A DNA stretch of 64,000 nucleotides, taken from Calidifontimicrobium sp035325925 (GTDB lineage: Bacteria > Pseudomonadota > Gammaproteobacteria > Burkholderiales > Burkholderiaceae_C). This document shows, in pieces, positions 8,636 through 17,525 of the stretch. The stretch is taken from contig NZ_DAOKZA010000003.1 in the NCBI RefSeq assembly GCF_035325925.1, forward strand, positions 62,001 through 126,000. The letters are read 5' to 3'. Below the pieces are notes generated by a model that was given only the letters and a program-made list of their open reading frames with translations, was not told the origin of the DNA and ran no database searches. Made by a program: the position numbers and the translations under genes. The first letter of the stretch is position 1; each line of letters begins with the position of its first letter.

Positions 8636-9550
8636 TCAGGCGGTGCGCGCGCGCTGCAGGCGCAGCGTGGTGTCGATGACACGCGCGAGCTTGTCGGCGT
8701 AGGCCGGGTCGGTCGCGTAGCCGGCGCGCTGCAGCCCCTGCGCGAACCCCTGCGCCGTCTTCGACTGCTCGAGCACCTTCGCGTAACGCGGGCTCGAGGT
8801 CATCAGCCGCGCGTAGTCGGCGAAGGCCGCGTCGGCGCTGGCGTAGGCGCGGAACTTCGCCTTGACCTTGCGCGCGACGCCGCCGATGACCTCGGTCGTC
8901 GTGACCTCGGTCACCGGCCCCTTCCAGTTCGCCGTGGCCTTGATGCCGAACAGGTTGTGCGACGGCGTGCCGTCGGCCAGGCGGATGTCGCGCCGGCCCC
9001 AGCCGGTCTCCAGCGCGGCCTGCGCCAGCATGAAGCTCGCGGGGATGCCGGTGGCCGCCTCGGCGGCCTTCGCGGCGCGTTCGTGCGTCGCGACGAAGTC
9101 CTTCGCGCCGCCGCCGTGCGCGATGCGCGGCCAGCCGCGGTGCGGCGCGGCGGCCGGCGCGGGCTCGCCCGCCGGGGTGCGCGCCGCGGCCGCTGGCGCC
9201 GCGCCCCCCGTCGGCTGCGACGTTGCCGCCTTCGCGTCGACGGCCGGCAGGCCCATCTGGCGCGACAGCTGGCGCGCGATGGCGTCGGCCAGCCCGCCGC
9301 GCTGCCCGCTCATCTGCTGCGCGTACTGCGCGTCGAGCATCTCGGTGCCCAGTTCGCTGGCTTCGTTGTCGAGCAGCCCCGACGCCGCGGTGGCCTGGCG
9401 CATGCTCTTCAGCAGCTCCTGCATGAACAGCGACTCGAACTGCCGCGCCACCGCGTTCACGGCCGCCTGCGGGTCGCGCGCGGCGAGCGTGCGCAGTGCG
9501 TCGACCGAGCGCGTGTCGGCGGCGAGTCCGGGCAGCGGGGCGACGGCCAT
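8636..9550 (-). CDS. flgJ: Flagellar rod assembly protein / peptidoglycan hydrolase
   Basis: 304 aa. Residues about 30-100 form the rod-binding domain (VARQFESLFMQELLKSMRQA, EMLDAQYAQQM). After a Pro/Ala linker, residues about 145-300 form a glucosaminidase-type hydrolase domain (PASFMLAQAALETGWGRR, HNLFGIKA, FRAYASADAAFADYARL). This two-domain form is usual in beta- and gammaproteobacteria. The protein opens the peptidoglycan for the rod and caps rod assembly in the periplasm. It starts 3 bases after flgI. Confidence 0.95.
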   Translation of the reverse strand: MAVAPLPGLAADTRSVDALRTLAARDPQAAVNAVARQFESLFMQELLKSMRQATAASGLLDNEASELGTEMLDAQYAQQMSGQRGGLADAIARQLSRQMGLPAVDAKAATSQPTGGAAPAAAARTPAGEPAPAAAPHRGWPRIAHGGGAKDFVATHERAAKAAEAATGIPASFMLAQAALETGWGRRDIRLADGTPSHNLFGIKATANWKGPVTEVTTTEVIGGVARKVKAKFRAYASADAAFADYARLMTSSPRYAKVLEQSKTAQGFAQGLQRAGYATDPAYADKLARVIDTTLRLQRARTA

Positions 9551-9553
9551 CGT

Positions 9554-10732
9554 TCAGATCACCTCGATCTCGGCGTTCAGCGCGCCGGCGGCCTGCATCG
9601 CCTGCAGGATCGCCAGCAGATCCTGCGGCGTCGCGCCGAGCAGGTTCAGCGCCTTGACCACGTCGGCCAGCCGGGTGCCCGCGGGCATCTGCACCAGCGC
9701 ACCGCCCTGCTGGCTGATCGCGATGTCGGACTTCTGCGCGACCACCGTGTCGCCGCGGCCGAACGGCGCCGGCTGGCTGACCACCGGCGTCGAGCTGATC
9801 GTCACCGACAGGCTGCCGTGCGCCACCGCGCAGGCGCCCAGCGTCACCGACTCGTTCATCACCACCGACCCGGTGCGCGCGTTGAGCACCACCTTGGCCG
9901 CCGGGCGCGCCAGCTCGAGCGGCAGGTTCTCGACGTCGGCGAGGAAGGCCACGCGTGCACCGGGGTCGGCCGGCGCGCGCACGCGCACCACGCGCCCGTC
10001 GAGCGCGGTCGCGGTGCCATCGCCCTTGGCGCGGTTGATCGCGTCGGCCACCGCGCGCGCGGTGGCGAAGTCGGCGGCGTTGAGGTCCAGCTGCAGCGTG
10101 TCGCCGGCGCCCAGCGGCGTGGGCACGCTGCGCTCGACGGTGGCGCCCTGCGGGATGCGCCCGGCGCTGAGGTGGTTGATCTGCACCTTCGAGCCGCCGG
10201 CGGCGGCGCCGGCGCCGCCGACCACCAGGCTGCCCTGCGCCAGCGCGTAGATCTGGCCGTCGGCGCCCTTGAGCGGCGTGGCCACGAGCATGCCGCCGCG
10301 CAGGCTCTTCGCGTTGCCCAGCGACGAGACGGTGACGTCGATCGGCTGGCCCGGCTGCGCGAACGGCGGCAGGCTGGCGGTGACCATCACCGCGGCGACG
10401 TTCTTCGGCTGCAGCGCCATGCCCGGCGGCACCGCCACGCCCATCTGCTGCAGCATCGCCGCCAGGCTCTGCGCGGTGTACGGGGTCTGCGTGGCCTGGT
10501 CGCCGGTGCCGTCGAGGCCGACCACCAGCCCGTAGCCGACCAGCTGGTTCGCGCGCACGCCCTGCACCGCGGCGAGGTCCTTGATGCGCGCCGCGTGCGA
10601 CGGCGCGGGCCACCACAGCGCGGCGCTGGCGGCGAGCGCGGCGAACACCACCGCGGCGCGCAGCAGCCGCTCGACGGCGCGTTGGCGAAGGCGGGGCGAC
10701 AGCGGCATCGGCGACTCCATCGGCGCGTCCAT
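9554..10732 (-). CDS. flgI: Flagellar P-ring protein
   Basis: 392 aa from the ATG at 10732, whose first base is the last base of the flgH stop (TGATG). A later ATG at 10708 (MPLSPRLRQRAV) would give a more typical signal peptide; either is possible. The signal segment ends near PSHAARIKDLA. The mature start (RIKDLAAVQGVRANQLVGYG, VVGLDGTGDQ) and the C-terminal LADVVKALNLLGATPQDLLAILQA are characteristic of FlgI. It forms the periplasmic ring around the rod, in the peptidoglycan layer. Confidence 0.95.
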   Translation of the reverse strand: MDAPMESPMPLSPRLRQRAVERLLRAAVVFAALAASAALWWPAPSHAARIKDLAAVQGVRANQLVGYGLVVGLDGTGDQATQTPYTAQSLAAMLQQMGVAVPPGMALQPKNVAAVMVTASLPPFAQPGQPIDVTVSSLGNAKSLRGGMLVATPLKGADGQIYALAQGSLVVGGAGAAAGGSKVQINHLSAGRIPQGATVERSVPTPLGAGDTLQLDLNAADFATARAVADAINRAKGDGTATALDGRVVRVRAPADPGARVAFLADVENLPLELARPAAKVVLNARTGSVVMNESVTLGACAVAHGSLSVTISSTPVVSQPAPFGRGDTVVAQKSDIAISQQGGALVQMPAGTRLADVVKALNLLGATPQDLLAILQAMQAAGALNAEIEVI

Positions 10733-11409
10733 CAGATGGGCAGCACGCTGAGGAAAAAGCGTGCCAGCCAGCCGATGACCTGCGCGTCGGCCTGCTGGCC
10801 GCGGCTCTTCTGTTCGAGGCGCACGTTGGCCACCTGCGTGCTCGGCACCGTGTTGCCGGGGCGGATCGCGCGCGGGTCGACCTGGCCCGAGAAGCGCAGC
10901 ACGTCGACGTTGGCGTTGACGCCGATCTGCTTCTCGCCGGCGATCAGCAGGTGGCCGTTGGGCAGCACGCCGGTGACCACCGCGGTGATCGTGCCGCTGA
11001 AGTTGTTGCTGCTCTGCGTCTCGCCCTTGCCGGCGAAGCTGTTGCTGCTGCTGCCCTCGGCCGACGCGCGGCGCAGCACTTTGCCGGCGTTGACGCCGGG
11101 CAGCGCGGTGATGCCGGCCTCGATGCTGCCGCTCTTGTCGACCGAGCTGGTCGAGCTGGCGCTGGCGCTGATGCGCTCGACGATGACCACGTTGAGCGAG
11201 TCGCCGGGCACGCGGGCGCGGTGGTCCTCGAACAGCGGCCGGTACGCGGCGCTCTGGTAGATCGCACCCGGCGTGGCCGCCGGCGCCGCCGGCGCGGGCG
11301 CGACGGCGACCGGCGGCGGGACCGGCGCGACGTCGACCTGCGGCTGCAGCCACGCGCAGCCGGCCAGCGACGCCGCCAGCACGAGCGCGGACAGGCGGCG
11401 CGTGCGCAT
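10732..11409 (-). CDS. flgH: Flagellar L-ring lipoprotein
   Basis: 225 aa. The lipobox LAGC (residues about 15-18) marks a lipoprotein signal peptide, followed by an unusually long Pro/Ala stretch. The conserved region (YRPLFEDHRARVPGDSLNVV, VLRFSGQVDPRAI, NTVPSTQVANVRLE) is typical of FlgH, which forms the outer-membrane ring. The start is 5 bases after the flgG stop, and the stop overlaps the flgI start. Confidence 0.95.
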   Translation of the reverse strand: MRTRRLSALVLAASLAGCAWLQPQVDVAPVPPPVAVAPAPAAPAATPGAIYQSAAYRPLFEDHRARVPGDSLNVVIVERISASASSTSSVDKSGSIEAGITALPGVNAGKVLRRASAEGSSSNSFAGKGETQSSNNFSGTITAVVTGVLPNGHLLIAGEKQIGVNANVDVLRFSGQVDPRAIRPGNTVPSTQVANVRLEQKSRGQQADAQVIGWLARFFLSVLPI

Positions 11410-11414
11410 CGCCG

Positions 11415-12197
11415 TCACAGCTGCGCCAGACGCTGCAGCATCTGGTCGGAGGTCTGGATCGCCTTCGAGTTCAGCTCGTAGGCGCGCTGCGTCTGGATCA
11501 TCGCGACGAGCTCCTCGACGACGTTGACGTTGCTCGTCTCGACGAAACCCTGCTGCAGCTGGCCCAGCCCGTCGGCGCCGGGCTCGCCGGCGTTGGGCGC
11601 ACCCGACGCGGCGGTCTCGCCGAACAGGTTGCCGCCCAGCGGATCGAGGCCGGCCGGGTTGACGAAGCTCGCCAGCTGCAACTGGCCGAGCACCTGCGGC
11701 TGCGCCTGCCCGGGCACCGACGCGCTGACCGTGCCGTCGGCGGCGATGGTCAGCGACTGCGCGTTCGGCGGCACCGTGATGCCGGGCTGCACCAGCTCGC
11801 CGTTGTTCGTGACCAGCTGGCCGTTGGCGTCGACCTGGAACGCGCCGTCGCGCGTGTACGCGGTGCTGCCGTCGGCGCGCTGCACCTGGAAGAAGCCCTG
11901 GCCCTTGATCGCCAGATCCAGGTTGTTGCCGGTCTGCTGCAGGTTGCCCTGCGTGAAGGTGCGCGACGTGGCCACCGGGCGCACGCCCAGCCCCACCTGC
12001 AGCCCGGTGGGCAGCATCCCCTGCTCGCCGCTGGCCGCGCCGGCCTGGCGCAGGTTCTGGTAGATCAGGTCCTCGAACACCACGTGGCCCTTCTTGAAGC
12101 CGTTGGTGCCGACGTTGGCGAGGTTGTGCGAGATCGTGTCCAGCTGCGTCTGCTGGGCCTCCATGCCGGTCTTCGAAATCCACAACGAACGGATCAT
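11415..12197 (-). CDS. flgG: Flagellar distal rod protein
   Basis: 260 aa, exactly the usual length, from the ATG at 12197 (MIRSLWISKTGMEAQQTQLD). The reading frame extends further upstream, but the family N-terminus is clear. Landmarks are TISHNLANVGTNGFKK near the start and NVNVVEELVAMIQTQRAYELNSKAI near the end. The protein forms the distal rod. It is the first gene of this cluster: no flgB-F genes precede it, and the next gene upstream is on the other strand. A sigma-28-like promoter lies 28 bases upstream. Confidence 0.95.
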   Translation of the reverse strand: MIRSLWISKTGMEAQQTQLDTISHNLANVGTNGFKKGHVVFEDLIYQNLRQAGAASGEQGMLPTGLQVGLGVRPVATSRTFTQGNLQQTGNNLDLAIKGQGFFQVQRADGSTAYTRDGAFQVDANGQLVTNNGELVQPGITVPPNAQSLTIAADGTVSASVPGQAQPQVLGQLQLASFVNPAGLDPLGGNLFGETAASGAPNAGEPGADGLGQLQQGFVETSNVNVVEELVAMIQTQRAYELNSKAIQTSDQMLQRLAQL

Positions 12198-12224
12198 GCG
12201 CACGCTCCCGAGGGTGTGCGGCGA

Positions 12225-12252
12225 TGATCCGCGCAAGCCGCCCCGGCCTTTA
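12225..12252 (-). promoter_or_regulatory. Possible sigma-28 (FliA) promoter for flgG-L
   Basis: On the minus strand TAAA (12252-12249) is followed after 16 bases by GCGGATCA (12232-12225). The flagellar sigma-28 consensus is TAAA, 15 bases, GCCGATAA; six of eight bases of the -10 element match and the spacer is one base longer. It ends 28 bases before the flgG start codon. Confidence 0.4.
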
Positions 12253-12417
12253 GCCGGAATTGCGGCGGGTTTCGGGGGTGGTTCGGGCGTTGCGGCGCAC
12301 CGGCGGGTCGCGGGCGGGCGCTGCCGCTCGCGCGGCGCCGACTTCCTGCGCCGCCGCCGCCGCGGGTGCAGCGGCGCGAACTCCCCTGCGCGCACCGGGC
12401 ACCGGGACAATCGGCGC

Positions 12418-13074
12418 ATGAACGGACCGCCGAACACGACGCCACCGTCGGCCGCGCCCGCCGGCTGGTACGAACGGCATCTGCTGCCGTGGCTGGTCGA
12501 CCTGGCCTGCGGCGTCGCGCCGGTGCGCCGCCAGCGGATGCGGGTCGTGCCGCGCGCGCGGGGCCGCGTGCTCGAGGTGGGCATCGGCACCGGGTTGAAC
12601 GTGCCGCTGTACGACCGCTCGCGCGTCGAGTCGGTCACCGGCGTCGACCCGGCGCTGCGCATGCACCGGCTGGCGCGTCGGCGCATCGAGGCCAGCGGGC
12701 TCGAGGTGCACCTGATCGGCGTATCGGCCGAGACGCTGCCGGTCGAAGCGGCCAGCTTCGACACCGTCGTCTGCACCTTCACGCTGTGCACCATCGCCGA
12801 CCCGCTGGCCGCACTGCGCGAGATGCGCCGCGTGCTGCGGCCCGGCGGGCGGCTGCTGTTCGCCGAGCATGGGCTGGCGCCCGGTGCCGGCGTGGCCGCG
12901 TGGCAGCGGCGGCTGAACCCGCTGTGGAGCCCGCTGGCCGGTGGCTGCCGGCTCGATCGCGACATCCCGGCGCTGCTGCGCGCCGCGGGCTGGCGCGCCG
13001 AGGTGCAATCGCAATACCTGCCCGGCCCACGCGTCGTTTCATACCACTACTGGGGCGAGGCGATCGCCGACTGA
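12418..13074 (+). CDS. Class I SAM-dependent methyltransferase
   Basis: 218 aa from the ATG at 12418. Motif I (LEVGIGTGLNVPLY) and the acidic end of strand 2 (VTGVDPALRM) form the S-adenosylmethionine site. FDTVVCTFTLCTIADP and LRPGGRLLFAEHG are the later motifs of the Methyltransf_11 type. It is similar in shape to small phospholipid N-methyltransferase-like or UbiE-like proteins (HGLAPGAGVAAWQRRLNPLW), but the substrate cannot be told from sequence. It is transcribed divergently from flgG and followed after 49 bases by the GrpB-family gene. Confidence 0.75.
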   Translation: MNGPPNTTPPSAAPAGWYERHLLPWLVDLACGVAPVRRQRMRVVPRARGRVLEVGIGTGLNVPLYDRSRVESVTGVDPALRMHRLARRRIEASGLEVHLIGVSAETLPVEAASFDTVVCTFTLCTIADPLAALREMRRVLRPGGRLLFAEHGLAPGAGVAAWQRRLNPLWSPLAGGCRLDRDIPALLRAAGWRAEVQSQYLPGPRVVSYHYWGEAIAD

Positions 13075-13123
13075 CCGTGGCGCGCCCACGCCGCCTGCCG
13101 CCCCGCCGCACCGCCCACGCCCG

Positions 13124-13750
13124 ATGATCACGCTCGTGCCCCACGACCCGGCCTGGGCGGCGGTGTTCGCCGCCGAGGCCGCGGCGCTGCGCGGCGCGTT
13201 CGGCGCCCTCGCGCTGCGCGTCGAACACGTCGGTTCGACGGCGGTGCCCGGGCTCGAAGCCAAGCCGGTGATCGACATCCAGGTGTCGGTGCGCTCGCTG
13301 GCGCCGCGCGACGCGCTCGACGCCGCGCTGGCGCGCCTGGGCTACCGGCACACGAGCCTCGGCGACTTCGACCGCGTCTACCCGTTCTTCCACAAGCCGG
13401 CGGCGTGGCCCAGCACACACCACGTGCACCTGTGCGAGGCCGGCGGCGAGCAGGAGTGGCGGCACCTGGCGTTTCGCGACGCGCTGCGCGACAGCCCGCA
13501 GGCCGCGGCCGAGTACGCCTCGCTCAAGCGGCGCCTGGCCGCGCTGCACGGCGGTCACACGCCGGCGTCGCGCGAGGCGTACTCGCTGGCCAAGAGCGGC
13601 TTCGTTGCCGCCGTGCTCGCGCGCGTTGCGCCGACGCTGTTCGACACGCCGCGCTTCTCGGCGCGCGGGCGCGTCGACGCAGCGCCGAACGCGGCCTGTG
13701 ACCGATGCGCATGCGGCGGGCGCGCGTGCGACCCGGCCGCGCCACCGTGA
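13124..13750 (+). CDS. GrpB family protein (UPF0157)
   Basis: 208 aa from the ATG at 13124 (MITLVPHDPAWAAVF). Motifs VEHVGSTAVPGLEAKPVIDI and HHVHLCEAGG are hallmarks of the GrpB family, which has a nucleotidyltransferase-like fold. GSTAVPG and the acidic D..I.V pair would be the active-site region. The biological role of the family is not established. The last roughly 20 residues are Cys-rich (CDRCACGGRACD) and look like an extension beyond the usual family end. The gene ends one base before the convergent HAD gene. Confidence 0.8.
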   Translation: MITLVPHDPAWAAVFAAEAAALRGAFGALALRVEHVGSTAVPGLEAKPVIDIQVSVRSLAPRDALDAALARLGYRHTSLGDFDRVYPFFHKPAAWPSTHHVHLCEAGGEQEWRHLAFRDALRDSPQAAAEYASLKRRLAALHGGHTPASREAYSLAKSGFVAAVLARVAPTLFDTPRFSARGRVDAAPNAACDRCACGGRACDPAAPP

Positions 13751-13751
13751 C

Positions 13752-14399
13752 TCAGCCGCCGGGCGCATCGAGTAGCGCGTCGACCTCGTCGAGCGTGGAC
13801 ACGAAGTGGTCGGGCGCGGCCGTGGCGAAGGCCGCCTCGTCGCACTCGCCGCCGCGCACGATCGCCACGCGCAGCCCGGCGGCGCGCGCCGCCGCGACGT
13901 CGGCCAGGCTGTCGCCGACGAACAGCGCGCGCGCCGGCGCGCAGCCGCGCAGCGCCAGCACCGCGCGCACGCCCTCGGGGTGCGGCTTGAGGTGCACGAC
14001 GTCGTCGCGCGACAGCACCGGGGCCAGCGCCCGCTGCAGCGCGCACCGTTCGAGCCCGGCGGCCAGCGCGCTGCGCCCGATGTTGCTGACCATCGCCGCG
14101 GCCACGCCGCGTGCGGCCAGGCGCTGCAGCAGCGCCGCGGCGCCGGGACGCGGCGACCAGCGCGTCAGCGCGTCGGCGTCCCAGCGGTCGTACACCGGCC
14201 CCAGCGCGGCGCGCAGCGCGTGCAGCCGGCCCGCGGCAACGGCCTGGTCGGCGGCGGCGTTCCACATCTGCGCGTAGTTGCCGCTCACCGCGTGGCCCTG
14301 GGCCGCAAAGGCCTCGCGCAGTTCGGCCTGCGCCGGCGCGAGCTGCCACTGGAAGTCGACCAGCGTGCCCTCGAAGTCGAATACGACGGTGCGGATCAT
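13752..14399 (-). CDS. HAD-superfamily hydrolase
   Basis: 215 aa from the ATG at 14399 (MIRTVVFDFEGTLVDF). Motif I reads DFEGT: the nucleophile Asp is present, but the usual second Asp (general acid/base) is Glu. Motif II (MVSNIG), the motif III lysine region (HLKPHPEGVRAV) and motif IV (FVGDSLADVAAA) are intact. The closest general type is a phosphoglycolate-phosphatase-like enzyme, and the substrate is unknown. Its 3' end almost touches the GrpB gene. Confidence 0.75.
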   Translation of the reverse strand: MIRTVVFDFEGTLVDFQWQLAPAQAELREAFAAQGHAVSGNYAQMWNAAADQAVAAGRLHALRAALGPVYDRWDADALTRWSPRPGAAALLQRLAARGVAAAMVSNIGRSALAAGLERCALQRALAPVLSRDDVVHLKPHPEGVRAVLALRGCAPARALFVGDSLADVAAARAAGLRVAIVRGGECDEAAFATAAPDHFVSTLDEVDALLDAPGG

Positions 14400-14540
14400 C
14401 GTTGGCTTCTCGTGGCGCCCCGGCGGCGCCTGGGCCGTGATCATCGCCGCGGCCCGCACCCGCGCCCTTGCGCCAGGCCATGCCGGGACGCCACGGTCAC
14501 AAGCACGCGTGGCGCCGCCAGCCCGATCGCACCGGCTCGC

Positions 14541-14590
14541 TCGCGCCGGTTCAGTCGCGCCGGTTGAGTCGCGCAGGTTCAGTCGCGCAG
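14541..14590. repeat. 14-bp tandem repeat, about 3.5 units
   Basis: Units at 14541-14554 (TCGCGCCGGTTCAG), 14555-14568 (one mismatch), 14569-14582 (one mismatch to unit 1) and a partial unit at 14583-14590. The repeat spans the stop codon of the decayed CoA-transferase on the minus strand. It looks like slippage or tandem duplication in sequence no longer under selection. Confidence 0.8.
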
Positions 14591-15410
14591 CTGCGCCCTC
14601 GCCTCGTCGGCCGTGTCGCAGAGGTGCGGCGCCACCCCGCGTGCGGCCAGCGCCGGGCCCAGGCTGGCGCGCACGAACCCTGTTGTGCGGTAGCGCGTGG
14701 CGCGGTGGTCGTGGCGTGCGAAGTCGATGAACGGCGTGCGGCTCGCCGCGTCGTGGGCGACGCGCCCGGCCAGCGGGCGGCGCAGCAGCCGCTCGCGCAG
14801 CCCCATCGCGCCGTCGGCGACGATCGCGGCGTCCTTCGGCGCCGGGTCGCGCTCGATCAGCGAGCGAAAGCGCATCGGCGCCGGCACGTCGCGCTCGACG
14901 TCGAGCTCCGGGCCGACTTCGATCAACTCGCGCCCGCGCTCGTGCAGCGCGAACACCGCACGCTCGGTGGCGTACTGCACCGGCTGCCCACGCCTGAGCG
15001 CATCGCGGCCGCTGAACGTGCGTTGCTCGACCTGCGGCACGAACTTCGGGTGCGTGTGCCCGCCCTGCCCGGCGAGGAAGCTGCCGACGAAGACCAGTTG
15101 CTTGGCGTTCTGGCTGATGTTGATGAAGCTGCCAGCGCCGCCCAGGCGCGAGCCGAAGCGGCTCACGTTGACGTTGCCCTCGGCGTCGGCCTACGCCGGC
15201 TCGAGGAACGCGACGTCCAGCCCGCCACCGACGTAGAAGTCGAACTGGTACGGCTGGTCGATGATCGCCTGGGTGTTCACCGCGGCGCCGAAGTTCAGCC
15301 CGCCGGCCGGCACGCCGCCGATCACGCCGGGCTCGGCGGTCAGCGTGATCGGGTTGACGACGTTCTCCTCGGCGGCCACCGCGGAGACGCCCTCCGGCGA
15401 AGCCGAGGCA
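14579..15410 (-). pseudogene. Decayed acyl-CoA:acetate/3-ketoacid CoA-transferase (3' part)
   Basis: Two adjacent same-frame pieces together match the second domain of a CoA-transferase. The upstream piece has TLTAEPGVIGGVPAGGLNFG and NTQAIIDQPYQFDFY, the downstream piece SRFGSRLGGAGSFINISQN. They are separated by an in-frame TAG at 15190-15188, and ADAEGN resumes immediately after it. Upstream of about 15410 the similarity stops, so the whole first domain with its start is missing. Both a nonsense codon and a large 5' deletion are therefore present. No other copy is in the window. The product would have moved CoA between acyl groups. Confidence 0.85.
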
Positions 15411-15503
15411 GACGAATCAGCCGGTGGCGACGGTGCTCGGGCCGGCGAGCCGCTCGGCGGCACGGGCAGCAGGCGGATGCATGCGCGTGGGGCCGCGGCG
15501 GGT

Positions 15504-15896
15504 TCAGGCGCCGTCGCCTTGCGGGTCGCGCGGCGACGCGTCCAGCGCCACCGCCGCGCGCACCAGTTCGCGCAGCAGGTCGCGGTCGACCGGATCGTCG
15601 TAGCCGATGCGCAGCCAGCGCGCCGTCGGCGACGGGCCTTCGAGCTCGGGGAAGCGTGCCGCCAGCGTGGCGCCCTGCGCCAGGTGCAGGCGCAGGTGCC
15701 CGCGCTGCGGTGCCAGCGTCATCAGCGCCGCGTCGGTGCCCAGGTAGGCCAGCGTGCCCCAGCGCACGGCGGGCACCAGCTGCGGCGCGGCGTCGAGCAC
15801 CAGCCCGTGCAGCAGCCGCGCGAGCGGTTGCTGCGCGGCCGGCAGCAGGTCGAACCAGGCGTCGACCAGCGGTGCGGCGCGCTTCGGGCGGCGCAT
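15504..15896 (-). CDS. DUF1801 domain protein
   Basis: 130 aa from the ATG at 15896 (MRRPKRAAPLVDAWFDLLPA); a TTG at 15923 would add nine residues. The core (LVPAVRWGTLAYLG, RGHLRLHLAQGATL) is typical of the YdhG/DUF1801 family, a small alpha/beta fold related to iron-chaperone-like proteins. No function is established. It lies 37 bases downstream of the zinc metallopeptidase on the same strand. Confidence 0.65.
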   Translation of the reverse strand: MRRPKRAAPLVDAWFDLLPAAQQPLARLLHGLVLDAAPQLVPAVRWGTLAYLGTDAALMTLAPQRGHLRLHLAQGATLAARFPELEGPSPTARWLRIGYDDPVDRDLLRELVRAAVALDASPRDPQGDGA

Positions 15897-15933
15897 GGTC
15901 GGCGTTCGCTTGCTGACGCGCAAGGCGGCGCGC

Positions 15934-16806
15934 CTACAGCGCCTGCGCCTCGAACGTGTTGCACTGCGCCATGCTGCCGCCGTCGAAGCCGCGACGGAAC
16001 CAGCGCTGGCGCTGTGCGCTGGTGCCGTGGGTGAAGCTCTCGGGCACGACGTAGCCCTGGCTGCGGTGCTGCAGCGCGTCGTCGCCGATGCGCGCCGCGG
16101 CGTTCATCGCCTCCTCGAGATCGCCCTGCTCGAGCCAGCGCTTGCCGCGCTGCGAGTGGTGCGCCCAGACGCCGGCCAGGCAGTCGGCCTGCAGCTCGAC
16201 GCGCACCGACAGCGCGTTCATCTGCGCCTCGCCGACGCGGCCGCGCATCGCGTCGACCCGGTCGGTGATGCCGATCAGGTTCTGCACATGGTGGCCGACC
16301 TCGTGCGCAATCACGTACGCCTGCGCGAAGTCGCCCGGCGCGCCCAGCCGCTGGTGCAGCGTGTCGAAGAAGCCGAGGTCGATGTAGACCTTCTCGTCGG
16401 CCGGGCAGTAGAAGGGCCCCATCGCCGCCTGCCCGACGCCGCAGGCCGAGCGCGTCGCGCCGCGGAACAGCACCAGCGTCGGTTCGCGGTAAGCCGCGCC
16501 GTTGGCGCGCAGCTGCGCGTTCCACACGTCTTCGGTGTCGGCGAGCACGGTGGCGACGAAGGCCGCCTGCCCGTCGTCGGCCGGTGGCGCGGTGGCCGGC
16601 GCCTGCGCCCCGGGCACCGCGACGTCGCCGCCCCCGAGGATGCCCAGCAGCGTCAGCGGGTTGATGCCGAACAGCCAGCCGGCGAGCAGCGCGATGACGA
16701 TGGTGCCGAGCCCGATACCGCGGCCGCCACCGAGGCGCATCCCGCCCCCGCCGCCGGCGCGCCGGTCCTCGACGTTGTCGCTGCGCCTGTGCCCTTCCCA
16801 CTTCAT
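15934..16806 (-). CDS. Neutral zinc metallopeptidase (YpfJ/KPN_02809 family)
   Basis: 290 aa from the ATG at 16806 (MKWEGHRRSDNVEDRR), the usual family start. A single membrane segment at about residues 30-55 (IGLGTIVIALLAGWLFGI) follows a Gly-rich stretch. The metal-binding motif HEVGHHVQN is complete, and ELQADCLAG supplies the third ligand region. C-terminal landmarks are FTHGTSAQRQRWF and F-GG-CNTF. It is probably anchored in the inner membrane with the catalytic domain outside. The substrate is unknown. Confidence 0.85.
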   Translation of the reverse strand: MKWEGHRRSDNVEDRRAGGGGGMRLGGGRGIGLGTIVIALLAGWLFGINPLTLLGILGGGDVAVPGAQAPATAPPADDGQAAFVATVLADTEDVWNAQLRANGAAYREPTLVLFRGATRSACGVGQAAMGPFYCPADEKVYIDLGFFDTLHQRLGAPGDFAQAYVIAHEVGHHVQNLIGITDRVDAMRGRVGEAQMNALSVRVELQADCLAGVWAHHSQRGKRWLEQGDLEEAMNAAARIGDDALQHRSQGYVVPESFTHGTSAQRQRWFRRGFDGGSMAQCNTFEAQAL

Positions 16807-16933
16807 GATCCGGCCCTCCGGGGGCGGTGGCGCACCGGCGGCGCACCCTGCGTACCCACCCATTGGCTTTGTACCGCAGTCGGGCGCCGGCCGGGCGCCG
16901 GCCGGAAGCCGCCGGCGCGTGCAGCCCGTCGGC

Positions 16934-17503
16934 TCAGGCGCGCGGCAGCGTGACGCCGCGCTGGCCCTGGTACTTGCCGCCGCGGTCCTTGTAACTGGTC
17001 TCGCAGACCTCGTCGCTCTCGAAGAACAGCACCTGCGCGCAGCCCTCGCCGGCGTAGATCTTGGCCGGCAGCGGCGTGGTGTTGCTGAATTCCAGCGTCA
17101 CGTAGCCCTCCCACTCGGGCTCGAACGGCGTGACGTTGACGATGATGCCGCAGCGCGCGTAGGTGCTCTTGCCCAGGCAGATCGTCAGCACGTTGCGCGG
17201 GATGCGGAAGTACTCGACCGTGCGCGCCAGCGCGAAGCTGTTCGGCGGGATGATGCACACGTCGGCCTCGATGTCGACGAAGCTGCGCTCGTCGAAGTTC
17301 TTCGGGTCGACGACCGTGCTGTAGATGTTGGTGAAGACCTTGAACTCGGGCGCGCAGCGGATGTCGTAGCCGTAGCTGCTGGTGCCGTAGCTGACGATGC
17401 GGTGACCGTCGGGCGCGAAGCGCACCTGGCCGGGCTCGAACGGCTCGATCATGCCGTGCTCCTGCGCCATGCGGCGGATCCACCTGTCACTCTTGATGCT
17501 CAT
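16934..17503 (-). CDS. dcd: dCTP deaminase
   Basis: 189 aa from the ATG at 17503 (MSIKSDRWIRRMAQ), the standard start and length for Dcd. It shows SYGYDIRCAPEF, CLGKSTYARCGI with the catalytic Ser-Arg region, and NTTPLPAKIYAGEGCAQVLF. The enzyme converts dCTP to dUTP, the main route to dTTP in many bacteria. A TAGAAT element lies 22 bases upstream. Confidence 0.95.
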   Translation of the reverse strand: MSIKSDRWIRRMAQEHGMIEPFEPGQVRFAPDGHRIVSYGTSSYGYDIRCAPEFKVFTNIYSTVVDPKNFDERSFVDIEADVCIIPPNSFALARTVEYFRIPRNVLTICLGKSTYARCGIIVNVTPFEPEWEGYVTLEFSNTTPLPAKIYAGEGCAQVLFFESDEVCETSYKDRGGKYQGQRGVTLPRA

Positions 17504-17525
17504 TGCACGTCCCCGGAGATGGCGC

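Noticed and set aside
15185..15195. In-frame TAG in the CoA-transferase as a second recoded codon (UAG readthrough)
   Set aside because: The 5' domain is missing as well, the following residues show no special structure, and the tRNASec here does not read UAG. Gene decay explains it.
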